Positions 33,637 through 42,081 of a stretch of DNA of 64,000 nucleotides are shown one piece after another (position 1 is the first letter of the stretch; each line of letters opens with the position of its first letter). Origin of the DNA: Bailinhaonella thermotolerans (GTDB lineage Bacteria; Actinomycetota; Actinomycetes; Streptosporangiales; Streptosporangiaceae); contig NZ_QZEY01000008.1 of the NCBI RefSeq assembly GCF_003594875.1, positions 1-64,000 on the forward strand. Direction: 5' to 3'. Below the pieces are notes generated by a model. The model saw only the letters and a list, made by a program, of their open reading frames with translations, had not been told where the DNA came from and ran no database searches. Made by a program: the position numbers and the translations under genes.

Positions 33637-33877
33637 GCCGCCGCCCGCGCCCGGACCCGCGCCGCGCTCCCCGCCCTCGCCCTCGCGCACCGCTCCCGGT
33701 CCCGGCCCCGCTCCCCGCTCCCCGCCCTCGCCCTCGCCCTCGCACACCGCTCCCGGGCCCGCGAGGACGGGCCACCGGGGTCCACCGTGGTGACTACCGT
33801 GGCGTCACGGATTCGGGGAGCCGGCCCGGCCTCCTAGTGTCCTGGTCATCAAGATCCTGCTGGTGAGGGAGCGAGCG
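33637..33877. repeat. CCCTCGC-rich low-complexity spacer
   Basis: The gap behind the LuxR-STAND gene repeats CCGCCCTCGCCCTCGC, CCGCTCCCGG and CCCGCTCCC units (33650-33765). Only the last 100 bases look like ordinary upstream sequence for the next gene. No gene is supported. Confidence 0.55.
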
Positions 33878-34798
33878 ATGAGCAAGGCGATCGGGTTCTA
33901 CGAGCCGGGCGGCCCCGAGGTGCTTCAGGTGATCGAGCTGCCGGAGGCCGAGGCCGGGCCGGGGCAGGTGCGGATCGCGGTGCGGGCGGCGGGCGTGCAG
34001 CCGTACGACGTGGCCGTGGTGGAGGGGTGGCTGCCGGCCGGGGTGGACCCGGCGTTCCCCCGCGTTCCCGGCAACGAGTTCGCGGGTGTGATCGACCAGG
34101 TGGGCGAGGGCGTCACCGGGTTCGCGCCGGGCGACGAGGTGCTGGGGTTCGGGCAGGTCGAGGCGTACCGCGAACAGCTCGTGATCGCCGCCGACCAGGT
34201 GACCGCGAAGCCTGCGGCGATGCCGTGGGCGGTGGCCGGGGGGTTCTCCGCGGCGGCGCAGACCGCGCACATCGCGCTGCGGGAGATCGGCGTCGGCGAG
34301 GGAGACACGCTGCTCGTCCACGGCGCGGCCGGGGCGGTCGGGACCATCGCGGTACGGCTGGCGCGGCACTGGGGGGCGCGGGTGATCGGCGTCGCGCGTG
34401 AGCCCGGGCACGAGTACCTGCGCTCGCTCGGCGCGGTCCCCGTGGCGTACGGCGAGGGCTTCGCGGACCGGGTGCGGGAGCTGGCCCCCGAGGGGGTGAC
34501 GGCCGCGCTGGACGGGGTCGGCGGGCACGCGCTGGACCTGTCCCTGGAACTGGTGAAGGACCCCGGCCGCGTCCTCACGCTGGTCGAGCACGCCAAGGCC
34601 GCCGGTCTGGGCGTCAAGGTCACGCCGCCGGGCCGCTCCGCCGCGCGCCTGGCCGAGCTGGCCGACCTGTACGCCCAGGGCGTGCTCACGCTGGAGACCC
34701 GGACGTTCCCCCTGGAGCGCGCCGCCGACGCCCACCGCGCGTACAGGGCCGGCGGCAACCACGGCAAGATCGTCCTGACGGTGGGAGACGCCCGATGA
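33878..34798 (+). CDS. Quinone-oxidoreductase-like MDR family NADPH reductase
   Basis: A 306-residue protein with ATG at 33878 behind GAGGGAG. It has a GroES-like N-terminal domain (VRAAGVQPYDVAVVEG, PRVPGNEFAGVIDQVGEGVTGFAPGDEVLGF) and a Rossmann domain with LLVHGAAGAVGTIAVRLARHWGARVIGVARE. No structural or catalytic zinc ligands are seen, placing it with QOR-like reductases. It overlaps the DsbA-like gene by four bases (ATGA), so the products may act in one pathway, for example on reactive carbonyl or quinone compounds. Confidence 0.88.
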   Translation: MSKAIGFYEPGGPEVLQVIELPEAEAGPGQVRIAVRAAGVQPYDVAVVEGWLPAGVDPAFPRVPGNEFAGVIDQVGEGVTGFAPGDEVLGFGQVEAYREQLVIAADQVTAKPAAMPWAVAGGFSAAAQTAHIALREIGVGEGDTLLVHGAAGAVGTIAVRLARHWGARVIGVAREPGHEYLRSLGAVPVAYGEGFADRVRELAPEGVTAALDGVGGHALDLSLELVKDPGRVLTLVEHAKAAGLGVKVTPPGRSAARLAELADLYAQGVLTLETRTFPLERAADAHRAYRAGGNHGKIVLTVGDAR

Positions 34799-35430
34799 TC
34801 GCCGACATCTGGTTCGACGTCGCCTGCCCCTGGTGCTACATCGGCAAGCGGAACTGGGAGGAGGCGCTCTCCCGCTTCCCCGGCGAGGTCGAGACGCGGT
34901 GGCGGGCCTTCGAGCTGCGCCCCGGGTACTTCACCGAGCCGGGCCCGGCACTGCGGGAGATCATGTTCACGGAATGGGGCATGACGGAGGAGGAGATCCG
35001 GGCGGTCGTCGAACGGGTCACGCGGGCGGGGCACGCGGCGGGGGTCGAGTGCCGGATCGGGGAGGTGCGGCCGGTGAGCACCTTCGACGCCCATCGCCTG
35101 GCCAAGCTCGGAGCCGGGTCCGGCCTGGCCGGCGAGGTGATCGAGCGGCTGTTCCGGGCGTACCACACGGACCTGGCGAACGTCGCGGACCGCGGCCTGC
35201 TCACCGAGCTGGGCGTGGCGGCCGGGCTCGCCCGGGCCGAGGTGGAGCGGCTGTGGGACGGCGACGCGTACGCCGGGGAGATCGCGGCGGACCAGGCGCT
35301 CGGGAACGAAGCGGGCGTGACGGCCGTGCCCTCCTACCGCGTCGGCGGCCACGCCCGCGCGAGGAACGGCGCGCTCTCGCCGGGCGACCTGCTCGCGCTG
35401 CTGCGTTCGGCGGCGGCCGCCTCCGGGTGA
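34795..35430 (+). CDS. DsbA-family (FrnE-like) oxidoreductase
   Basis: A 211-residue cytosolic protein, without a signal peptide. A thioredoxin-fold active site CPWC lies at about residues 11-14 (IWFDVACPWCYIGKRNW). A helical insert follows, then the cis-Pro loop GVTAVPSYRVGGH. This is the FrnE/HCCA-isomerase branch of DsbA proteins, found in polyketide and detoxification loci of actinomycetes. It is translationally coupled to the preceding MDR reductase. Its function could be isomerisation or thiol-disulfide exchange. Confidence 0.88.
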   Translation: MIADIWFDVACPWCYIGKRNWEEALSRFPGEVETRWRAFELRPGYFTEPGPALREIMFTEWGMTEEEIRAVVERVTRAGHAAGVECRIGEVRPVSTFDAHRLAKLGAGSGLAGEVIERLFRAYHTDLANVADRGLLTELGVAAGLARAEVERLWDGDAYAGEIAADQALGNEAGVTAVPSYRVGGHARARNGALSPGDLLALLRSAAAASG

Positions 35431-35481
35431 GCCGCGCCCGCCCGCCTCGCGCCAGGCGGCGTCAAGCGGCGTCAGGCGGCG

Positions 35482-36294
35482 TCAGGCGGCGGGGCGGGTG
35501 GCGGTGAGGGTGGCGTAGACGATGATGTTGTCGCGGTAGGAGTGGACGCGGCGGTTGTAGGTGCCGCCGCAGGTGACCAGACGCAACGTCGCGTTGCGCT
35601 GGTTGCCGTAGACGCGGAGGCTGGGGAACGTCCTCTTGTTCACCTGCTCCACGCCGTCCACGACGAACACCGCGACCGTCTTGTCCGACCGCACGACCTC
35701 GATCTTGTCGCCGCGTCCCACGTCGCGCAGCCGCCCGAAGACGGCGGGCCCGTTGCGGTTGCTCACGTGGCCGAGGATGACCGCCGGTCCCGCCTGCCCC
35801 GGCGTCGGGCCGTGTTTGTACCACCCCGCCAGGTTCTTGTACTTCAGCGGCGGGACCTGGATCTCCTGGTTCTTGTCCACGCCGAGCGAACGCAACGGCG
35901 CGTTGACCTTGATCTTGGGGATCACCAGCCGCGTCGGGACGGCCTTCGCCAGCGGCGCCGCCGGGGCCTGGTGCGGCACGGGCGGCGGCGCGTCCGGCCT
36001 GGCCGCGACCAGCGGCACCCCGGCCCCGCCGGGGCCGACCTGCCCCGGAGCCCCCACCTGCACGGCGGCCGGGGCCGGCTCGGCCGTGGGCGTGCCCTCC
36101 CCGCCCGCGCCGCTGGGCAGCCCCAGCGTCTCGACCAGCGTCATGCCGAGGCCCACGAGCACGGCCGCCATCCCGGCCAGCCCCGACCCCAGCAGGATCA
36201 CCGGCAGCGCCTTCCCAGGCTTGGGCGCCTCCGGCGTCTCCGGTACGGCCTCGCCCTCGGGCTGCCCGGGCGTCCCCGGCCGCTCGTCGCTCAT
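35482..36294 (-). CDS. Class F-type sortase
   Basis: A 270-residue protein with a cytosolic Pro-rich N-terminus, one membrane span (about 31-57), a Pro/Ala linker and a sortase barrel (about 120-268). Catalytic residues are His176 (VILGHVS), Cys242 (RLVTCGG) and Arg254 (HSYRDN). The short barrel and T-C-G-G context fit the class F housekeeping-like sortases of actinomycetes. It lies nine bases behind a gene for a probable surface protein, almost certainly its substrate. Confidence 0.9.
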   Translation of the reverse strand: MSDERPGTPGQPEGEAVPETPEAPKPGKALPVILLGSGLAGMAAVLVGLGMTLVETLGLPSGAGGEGTPTAEPAPAAVQVGAPGQVGPGGAGVPLVAARPDAPPPVPHQAPAAPLAKAVPTRLVIPKIKVNAPLRSLGVDKNQEIQVPPLKYKNLAGWYKHGPTPGQAGPAVILGHVSNRNGPAVFGRLRDVGRGDKIEVVRSDKTVAVFVVDGVEQVNKRTFPSLRVYGNQRNATLRLVTCGGTYNRRVHSYRDNIIVYATLTATRPAA

Positions 36295-36303
36295 TCCCCC
36301 GCC

Positions 36304-37698
36304 TCAGTCCGCCGTGCCGAACCCGCGATCCCGCTCACCGCGCCGCCGCCGGAACTCCAGCCCGGCCAGGGCCGATCCCAGCATGAGCGAGGTCCCGCCG
36401 GCCATCAGCAGGGTAGGGCCGTTGGAGCTGACCGGCGCCTCCCCCGTCTTCGCCCCGCCCTTGGGCGTGATCGTCACCTGGGCCGCGGGCCCGGTCACGG
36501 TGGCGGTCGCGGTGGCCGTGTGCGTCCCCGGCGGCGTGCCCCCGGGCGTGCTGGTGACGGTCCCCGACGTGCTCGGATTCGGATTGGCCGTCACCGTCAC
36601 GGTGTGCGTCGTCCGCGGCGGATCCGTCGGACTTCCAGTGTCGTCCGTTTCTGTGGGGGTTGGCGTGAGCGTCGCGTCCCGCGTGACCTCGATGGTGGTG
36701 GGCTCGGAATTCCTTGCGGTGCAGGTCGTCTTGTCCAGCGGATCCGTCGCACCGAGCACTCTGAACCCATCGACGAACATGCGTCCGCTGGATGCCTTCC
36801 TCAGCTCGAGTACATGGTTCTTGTTCTCGAGACCGTGCTGGCTCCAGACCACTTGCCCGAACCGCATCTCCGGATCCTCGCCATCGGCCAGGGTCGGATG
36901 AATGGTCTTCTGGTAGCGACCATCGAGATAGACGTCCACCTTGGCCATGTCCCTGGGGAACTTGCCACCGATGTAGTCGATCCCCGTGCCCTTGAAGGTG
37001 AACTTCACGTCGGCTTCGGCATCGACCCCGGCTCCTCTCCTGAGGACCTGAGCCTTCCCCTCATGCCACGGGCCCTCGTCGTTGACATCCCAGAGGGCGG
37101 AGTTCGTGTATTCGACCGCCGAGTCGTCATCGTCGGTCACCTTGAGCCTTTCCGCAGGCGTCAGTCGCGCTTCGAACCTCCGGGGAAGGAGCTCGATCTC
37201 TCCCTCCTCCATGGGCGCTGTGAACTGTCCGCTCAGTTCCGGCAGCAGGAGTGGCTCCCCTTGCCTCAGCTGCGGCTGGACTGCCACCCCAACTCCCCTG
37301 ATGCGCTCCTGCCGCTCCGGCTCTTGACCATTTTGCGTCCGGTGCCAGCCGATGTTGCCGCGTAGTTCGAGGTCAGCGCCCTCCGGGTATGGCTGCGGAG
37401 CTGTCAGGAGAGGGTCAGCGGCGTTGTCCGCGTAACTCCAGACGACATCCACTTTCGCTCCGGGCGGGACCTCCCTCGGAACGGACATCACCACCCGGAT
37501 CGTCCGTGTCTGTTCATCGCTCAGAGAACCGGCGCAGGTGTAGTCGACGGCGGGCTCAGCCACGGCCGGCGCCGCGAACGCCGGGTCGAAGGCGTCTGTG
37601 GGGAGGTCGGGGTTGGCCATGGCGACGGCGCCGGCCCACAGGCAGGTGGCTCCGCCCGCTATGAAGAGGGCCGACATGATTCCGCCGATTCGTCGCAT
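36304..37698 (-). CDS. Probable sortase-anchored surface protein with a sugar-binding-like domain
   Basis: A 464-residue exported protein; ATG at 37698 gives a clean signal peptide (MRRIGGIMSALFIAGG...). Residues about 35-180 are an unrecognised domain. About 185-300 contains TFKGTGIDYIGGKF, KVDVYLDGRYQKTI and VWSQHGLENKNHVLEL, a pattern of jelly-roll carbohydrate-binding-like modules. A Thr/Pro-rich stalk follows, then KTGEAP, a hydrophobic segment and RRRRGERDR, which is a sortase sorting-signal layout without LPxTG. The first two thirds of the gene are clearly less GC-rich than neighbouring genes, suggesting acquired domains. Confidence 0.72.
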   Translation of the reverse strand: MRRIGGIMSALFIAGGATCLWAGAVAMANPDLPTDAFDPAFAAPAVAEPAVDYTCAGSLSDEQTRTIRVVMSVPREVPPGAKVDVVWSYADNAADPLLTAPQPYPEGADLELRGNIGWHRTQNGQEPERQERIRGVGVAVQPQLRQGEPLLLPELSGQFTAPMEEGEIELLPRRFEARLTPAERLKVTDDDDSAVEYTNSALWDVNDEGPWHEGKAQVLRRGAGVDAEADVKFTFKGTGIDYIGGKFPRDMAKVDVYLDGRYQKTIHPTLADGEDPEMRFGQVVWSQHGLENKNHVLELRKASSGRMFVDGFRVLGATDPLDKTTCTARNSEPTTIEVTRDATLTPTPTETDDTGSPTDPPRTTHTVTVTANPNPSTSGTVTSTPGGTPPGTHTATATATVTGPAAQVTITPKGGAKTGEAPVSSNGPTLLMAGGTSLMLGSALAGLEFRRRRGERDRGFGTAD

Positions 37699-37822
37699 CG
37701 CTCTCGGCTCGCCCACTGCGATCGACTCCCGTTTCCCGAAGCGTAATCCGCCCCGCCCGGCAGGCAAGGCCACACATGTCGCTTCGGAGATCTTAGTGAT
37801 TTGGGATGTTAAGGGGGAGAAA

Positions 37823-37885
37823 GTGGCGAAGATCCTTTACGGAGGAGGCGAGGTTTGGGCCCCTCGGGGGTACACCGACAGGTAA
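37823..37885 (+). CDS. Possible 20-residue leader peptide
   Basis: GTG at 37823 follows GGGGGAG closely and opens a 20-codon frame (MAKILYGGG EVWAPRGYTDR) ending in TAA 63 bases before the acyl-CoA dehydrogenase. The region is AT-richer and otherwise empty. It may be a leader peptide or chance; no family is recognised. Confidence 0.25.
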   Translation: MAKILYGGGEVWAPRGYTDR

Positions 37886-37948
37886 CCGAACCCTATTCTG
37901 TTTCTGCCGATCCACCGTCTCAGATCCGCTTCCGCTCCGGAGGAGCCC

Positions 37949-39091
37949 ATGCAGCGAGACCTCTTCGACGAGGAACACCTCCTGTTCCGCGAGACCGTGC
38001 GCGAGTTCATGAACCGCGAGGTCGTGCCCAACCACGCCAAGTGGGAGCAGGACGGTATCGTGCCCCGCGAAGTCTGGCTCAAGGCCGGCGAACAGGGCTT
38101 CTTCGGGTTCTCGGTGCCCGAGGAGTACGGCGGCGCGGGGGTGAAGGACTACCGCTTCAACGCGGTCATCGTGGAGGAGATCATCCGCGCGGCGGCCAGC
38201 GGCCTCGGGTTCTCGCTGCACAACGACGTGATGGCCCCCTACATCGTGGACCTGACGAACGACAAGCAGAAGAAGCGCTGGCTCCCCGGCTTCGTCAGCG
38301 GCGAGCTGATCACCGCGATCGCGATGACCGAGCCCGGCGCGGGCAGCGACCTGCAGGGCGTCCGCACGACGGCGGTCCGCGACGGCGACCACTACGTGGT
38401 GAACGGTCAGAAGACGTTCATCACCAACGGCATCAACGCCGACCTCGTGGTCGTCGTGGCCAAGACCGACCCCGACGCCGGGGCGAAGGGCACGACGCTC
38501 CTGGTGGCCGAGCGCGGCATGGCGGGCTTCGAGCGCGGCCGCAACCTGGAGAAGATCGGCATGCACGCCCAGGACACCGCCGAGCTCTTCTTCGACAACG
38601 TCCGCATCCCCGTCGAGAACCGCCTCGGCGAGGAGGGCATGGGCTTCATCTACCTGATGCAGAACCTCCCCCAGGAGCGCCTGTCCATCGCGGTCGCCGC
38701 CGTCGCCGCCGCGGAGGCCGTACTGGAGCAGACGATCGAGTACTGCAAGACGCGCACGGCCTTCGGCCGCCCCATCGGCAAGTTCCAGCACAACCGCTTC
38801 CTGCTCGCGGAGCTGGACACCGAGGTCGAGATCGCCCGCCACTACGTGGACAAGTGCGTCAAGGCGCTCAACAGGGGCGAGCTGACCGTGGTGGACGCCG
38901 CCAAGGCCAAGTGGTGGACCACCGAGCTCCAGAACAAGGTCATCGACCGCTGCCTCCAGCTCCACGGCGGCTACGGCTACATGACGGAGTACCCCGTGGC
39001 CAAGGCGTGGATGGACAGCCGCGTCCAGACCATCTACGGCGGCACCACCGAGATCATGAAGGAGATCATCGGCCGCACCCTCGTCCCGTAG
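37949..39091 (+). CDS. Acyl-CoA dehydrogenase, long-chain type
   Basis: A 380-residue FAD enzyme; ATG at 37949 follows GGAGGAG. It shows MTEPGAGSDLQGVRTTA, KTFITNGINADLVVVVAKT, GMHAQDTAELFFDNVRIP and TAFGRPIGKFQHNRF. The C-terminal block is IYGGTTEIMKEIIGR with Gly where medium-chain enzymes carry the catalytic Glu. Instead LPQERLSIA supplies a helix-G Glu, as in long-chain acyl-CoA and isovaleryl-CoA dehydrogenases. It is monocistronic with a clear terminator. Confidence 0.93.
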   Translation: MQRDLFDEEHLLFRETVREFMNREVVPNHAKWEQDGIVPREVWLKAGEQGFFGFSVPEEYGGAGVKDYRFNAVIVEEIIRAAASGLGFSLHNDVMAPYIVDLTNDKQKKRWLPGFVSGELITAIAMTEPGAGSDLQGVRTTAVRDGDHYVVNGQKTFITNGINADLVVVVAKTDPDAGAKGTTLLVAERGMAGFERGRNLEKIGMHAQDTAELFFDNVRIPVENRLGEEGMGFIYLMQNLPQERLSIAVAAVAAAEAVLEQTIEYCKTRTAFGRPIGKFQHNRFLLAELDTEVEIARHYVDKCVKALNRGELTVVDAAKAKWWTTELQNKVIDRCLQLHGGYGYMTEYPVAKAWMDSRVQTIYGGTTEIMKEIIGRTLVP

Positions 39092-39104
39092 CCCCGCCCG
39101 CCCC

Positions 39105-39129
39105 AAAGGCCCCGCCCCACGGGGCCTTT
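39105..39129 (+). terminator. Terminator of the long-chain acyl-CoA dehydrogenase gene
   Basis: AAAGGCCCC (39105-39113) pairs with GGGGCCTTT (39121-39129) around a seven-base loop, 14 bases behind the stop codon. The A/T ends give a short U-tract. Confidence 0.75.
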
Positions 39130-39412
39130 CCCACGCATACGGCGGACCGGGCGCGCGGCCGCCGTACGCCGAGAACCCGGCGCATGCCGCACGACGGGCA
39201 GGCGGGCTCGACGCGCGTACGGCGTGCCGGGGCGAACCCGACGCCCGTACGCGAGCGAGGCGGGCGGGCCCCGGCGCGCGTACGGCGAGCAGGGCCCGGG
39301 GGAGGGGGCGCGAGCCGTACGGCGGGGGCGGCGCGTCACAAGTGGACGGCAAGCGGGAGGGGGAGACTGGCGGGACCGGCGAGCCCGCCGGTGGCGCGGA
39401 AGGGGGGTCGGG
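39130..39412. other. Palindrome-rich spacer
   Basis: About 280 bases with no supported gene but six or more CGTACG-type sites (for example near 39169, 39218, 39247, 39279, 39307). Open frames on the plus strand run through it into the esterase gene but have no credible start. Confidence 0.5.
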
Positions 39413-40789
39413 TTGACCGGCGACGTGGTGGTGAGGACGGGGCGCGGGGCCGTGCGCGGGACCGTCGCGGGCGGGGTGGCGGCGTTCCGGGGCATCCCGT
39501 ACGGCGCGCCGCCGGAGGGCGCGTTGCGGTTCGCCGCGCCGAGGCCCGCCGAGCCGTGGGACGGGGTGCGGGACGCGACCGCGTTCGGGACGGCCGCGCC
39601 GCAGCTCCCGCCCGCGCCCGGCGCGCCGGCCGTGTGGTCGCCCGGGGACGGGCTGGACTGCCTGTCGGTGAACGTGTGGACCCCGGACCCCGGCGGCCCG
39701 GGCCTCCCGGTGATGGTGTGGCTGCACGGCGGGCGGTGGACGCACGGGTCCCCGTCGATGCCGCAGTTCGACGGGTCGGTCCTGGCGGGGGCCGGGGTGG
39801 TCGTCGTGACGGTCGGCTACCGGGTGGGGTTCGAGGGGTTCGGCCACCTCCCGGGCGCGCCGGACAACCGGGGGCTGCTCGACCAGATCGCCGCGCTCGA
39901 CTGGGTGGCGGAGAACATCGCGGGCTTCGGCGGCGACCCCGGCGCGGTCACCGTCTTCGGGCAGTCGTCAGGGGCGGTGTCGGCGATCCTGCTCATGGGC
40001 GCGGCCCGCGCGGAGGGGCTGTTCCGGCGGGTGATCGCGCAGAGCCCGCCTGCGGGGCAGCTGGAGCCCGCCGAGGCGTACCGGGTCACGCGGGTCCTGG
40101 CCGGGGCGGCCGGGGTCGAGCCGACGCGGGAGGGTTTCGCCTCGCTGCCGGCGGAGGCGATCCTGGCGGTCGGGGAGGCGTCTGGCGTCCAGGGGAGCCC
40201 CTTCGCCCCCGTCACCGACGGCGAACTCGTCACCGGCCCGTACTGGGACTCCGCGCCGCGCCCCGAGGTGGACCTGGTGTGCGGCTTCACCCGGGAGGAG
40301 TACCTCGGGATCGCGCCCGTCCCGCCCGACCCCGATCCCGGCGCCGCCGCCGCCGCGTTCGGCCTGGACCCGGCCCCCTATCTCGCGTCTGGGCCCGGCT
40401 GGTTCGTCGCGATGGCCTCCGACGCGCTCGTGCGGATCCCGGCGCTGCGCGCGGCGGACGCGCACGCCTCGGCCGGGGGGCGCACCTGGGTGTACGACTT
40501 CGCCTGGCGGGGGCCGGCCGGGGCGGCGCACGGCGTGGACGTCCCGGTCGTCTTCGGCACCGAGGCCACCCGGTACGCCGCCCGGCTGCTCGGCTCCCCG
40601 CCGCCGCCGGAGTACCCCGCGTTCGCCGGGCGCGTGCGCCGGGCCTGGACGTCCTTCGCGGCCTGCGGCGACCCCGGCTGGCCCCGATACGACTCGGCCG
40701 GGCGTACGGCCCGCGTCTGGGCGGCCGACCCGCGCGACGAGCGGGTGCCCCCGGTGGCCGGGGGCGATCTGGGTTCCGCGCGCCGGTGA
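39413..40789 (+). CDS. Type B carboxylesterase
   Basis: A 458-residue alpha/beta hydrolase. TTG at 39413 with GGAAGGGGGG upstream is the preferred start; GTG codons at 39425-39431 are alternatives. It has FRGIPYGAPPEG, DCLSVNVWTPD, the oxyanion-hole HGG, the nucleophile elbow GQSSGAVSA (Ser) in place of the common GESAGG, and AAHGVDVPVVFG supplying the His. The third catalytic acid probably lies in GFTREEY. There is no signal peptide, so it is cytosolic. It should hydrolyse carboxylic esters; the substrate is unknown. Confidence 0.87.
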   Translation: MTGDVVVRTGRGAVRGTVAGGVAAFRGIPYGAPPEGALRFAAPRPAEPWDGVRDATAFGTAAPQLPPAPGAPAVWSPGDGLDCLSVNVWTPDPGGPGLPVMVWLHGGRWTHGSPSMPQFDGSVLAGAGVVVVTVGYRVGFEGFGHLPGAPDNRGLLDQIAALDWVAENIAGFGGDPGAVTVFGQSSGAVSAILLMGAARAEGLFRRVIAQSPPAGQLEPAEAYRVTRVLAGAAGVEPTREGFASLPAEAILAVGEASGVQGSPFAPVTDGELVTGPYWDSAPRPEVDLVCGFTREEYLGIAPVPPDPDPGAAAAAFGLDPAPYLASGPGWFVAMASDALVRIPALRAADAHASAGGRTWVYDFAWRGPAGAAHGVDVPVVFGTEATRYAARLLGSPPPPEYPAFAGRVRRAWTSFAACGDPGWPRYDSAGRTARVWAADPRDERVPPVAGGDLGSARR

Positions 40790-40913
40790 ACGGTGCCGGG
40801 TTCCAGGGCCGGCGAACGCCCGCCTCACCGTCCCGGTTCGGTGGGATGTTCGGTCGCTTTGCCGTCTGGTGTTGGAATGTCGGCATTAGGGTGGGGGCGA
40901 GGAGGGCACTCTC

Positions 40914-41081
40914 ATGGACTCCGGCATCGTTCTGCTGATCTTCCTGGCGGTCCTGACCGCGTGGGCGATCAACTGGGCCGCGCGCCGCATGCGGCTGAAG
41001 AAGATCGGCTATGCGGGGATCATCATCGTCTTCGTGCTCACGATGATCGCGCTGTACGGCCAGACCGTCGGCAGCCGCTAA
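40914..41081 (+). CDS. Conserved-looking 55-residue membrane protein
   Basis: ATG at 40914 follows GAGGAGGG at good spacing and gives a 55-residue protein with two hydrophobic helices (LLIFLAVLTAWAINW and GIIIVFVLTMIALYG) separated by a basic AARRMRLKKIG loop. The strong ribosome binding site, clean hairpin topology and TAA end support a real gene. Its last four bases overlap the convergent hydrolase gene. Function is unknown; nothing enzymatic can be seen. Confidence 0.7.
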   Translation: MDSGIVLLIFLAVLTAWAINWAARRMRLKKIGYAGIIIVFVLTMIALYGQTVGSR

Positions 41082-41857
41082 CGGTGCGAGCTGCCGTCGA
41101 GCAGCACCCGCGCCACCAGCTCCGGATCGTCGCTCATCGGCACGTGGCCGCAGCCGCGCAGCCGGATCACCCGCTGGCCCAGCCAGCGGGCCGCGCGCAC
41201 CGCCTGCCGCCGCGGCATCAGCCGGTCCCGGTCGCCCCAGGCGATCAGCACGGGCGCCTTGGGGTGCGCCGGAGGCGGCATCGAGGCGAACGACGCCAGC
41301 GTCGGGGCGAACCCGATCGCCTCCGCCAGCGCCGCCGTGGCCGCTGCCGCCGCCTCGGGCGACAGCCGTTCCGGCCGCGCGACCACGAGGCCGAAGGCCG
41401 CCGCGCGCCCGGCAGGGGTAGCGGCCAGGCGGGACAGCGTGCGCGGTGACATCGACCGCGCGCTGCGCCGTATCGCGCGCAGCGCCGTCGTCAGGTAGAC
41501 GCGCTCGGGCGGCGACCAGAACGCGGTGGGCGACAGGGCCGTGGCCGAGGCGGCGCTCCCCCGCGCGGCCAGTTCCAGCGCGACGTACCCGCCCAGGGAG
41601 TTCCCCGCCACGTGGGGCCGCTCCACCCCGAGCCGCGCGCAGAAGGCCTCGACCGCGTCGGCGAGCGTCTCGGCGGTGTACGGCGTGCCCTCGGTCAGCG
41701 GCGGCGACGCCCCGAACCCGGGGAGGTCCACCGCGATCACGTCGCGCGCGGCCGCCAGCCGGTCCATGACCGGCAGGAACCCCTGCCAGTGGTGCCCGAT
41801 CCCGTGCAGCAGCACCAGCGGGGCCCCGGAGCCGCGCCGCTCGAACGCCAGGTCCAT
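41078..41857 (-). CDS. Alpha/beta-fold hydrolase
   Basis: A 259-residue protein with the oxyanion HGIGHHWQ motif, nucleophile elbow GNSLGG (Ser), catalytic acid in IAWGDRDRLMP and His in GCGHVPMSDDPELVA. The lid is formed by the central helical region. It could be an esterase, haloperoxidase-like enzyme or C-C hydrolase; the sequence does not discriminate. It is transcribed alone and overlaps the small membrane-protein gene by four bases at its 3' end. Confidence 0.87.
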   Translation of the reverse strand: MDLAFERRGSGAPLVLLHGIGHHWQGFLPVMDRLAAARDVIAVDLPGFGASPPLTEGTPYTAETLADAVEAFCARLGVERPHVAGNSLGGYVALELAARGSAASATALSPTAFWSPPERVYLTTALRAIRRSARSMSPRTLSRLAATPAGRAAAFGLVVARPERLSPEAAAAATAALAEAIGFAPTLASFASMPPPAHPKAPVLIAWGDRDRLMPRRQAVRAARWLGQRVIRLRGCGHVPMSDDPELVARVLLDGSSHR

Positions 41858-41943
41858 ACCCGCAACCTAAGCACCCGCCCCCGCCCCTGCCTAGCCGTAC
41901 GGCGGACCCGCCCGCCCCCACGTTCCACGGCCGCCGCCGGCCT

Positions 41944-42027
41944 GGCGAACGCGCGAACGGCCCACGCCGTACGGCGAACGCGCGAGGGCCCACGGCGTAC
42001 GGCGAACGCGCGGGGCTCACGCCGTAC
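41944..42027. repeat. Three-copy 27-29-bp tandem repeat ending in the GTAC palindrome
   Basis: Units beginning GGCGAACGCGCG and ending in (C/G)CGTAC start at 41944, 41973 and 42001; a further palindrome stands at about 41893. It lies between the alpha/beta hydrolase upstream region and the stress-regulator 3' end. Each unit junction recreates a (G/C)CGTACGGC site. Confidence 0.8.
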
Positions 42028-42081
42028 GGCGGACGAGAAGCAGGGACGAAAAGGAGGGGCGAGGGGGCGAAGGGGGCGGGG

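Noticed and set aside
30226-33747. A 1,173-codon minus-strand frame
   Set aside because: It runs antisense through the LuxR-STAND gene. Only the terminal 163 codons, with membrane spans and a plausible start, are kept.
40001-42020. Minus-strand extended frame through the esterase and small membrane-protein genes
   Set aside because: The predicted product changes character repeatedly and lacks domains, while the plus-strand esterase has a full catalytic set.
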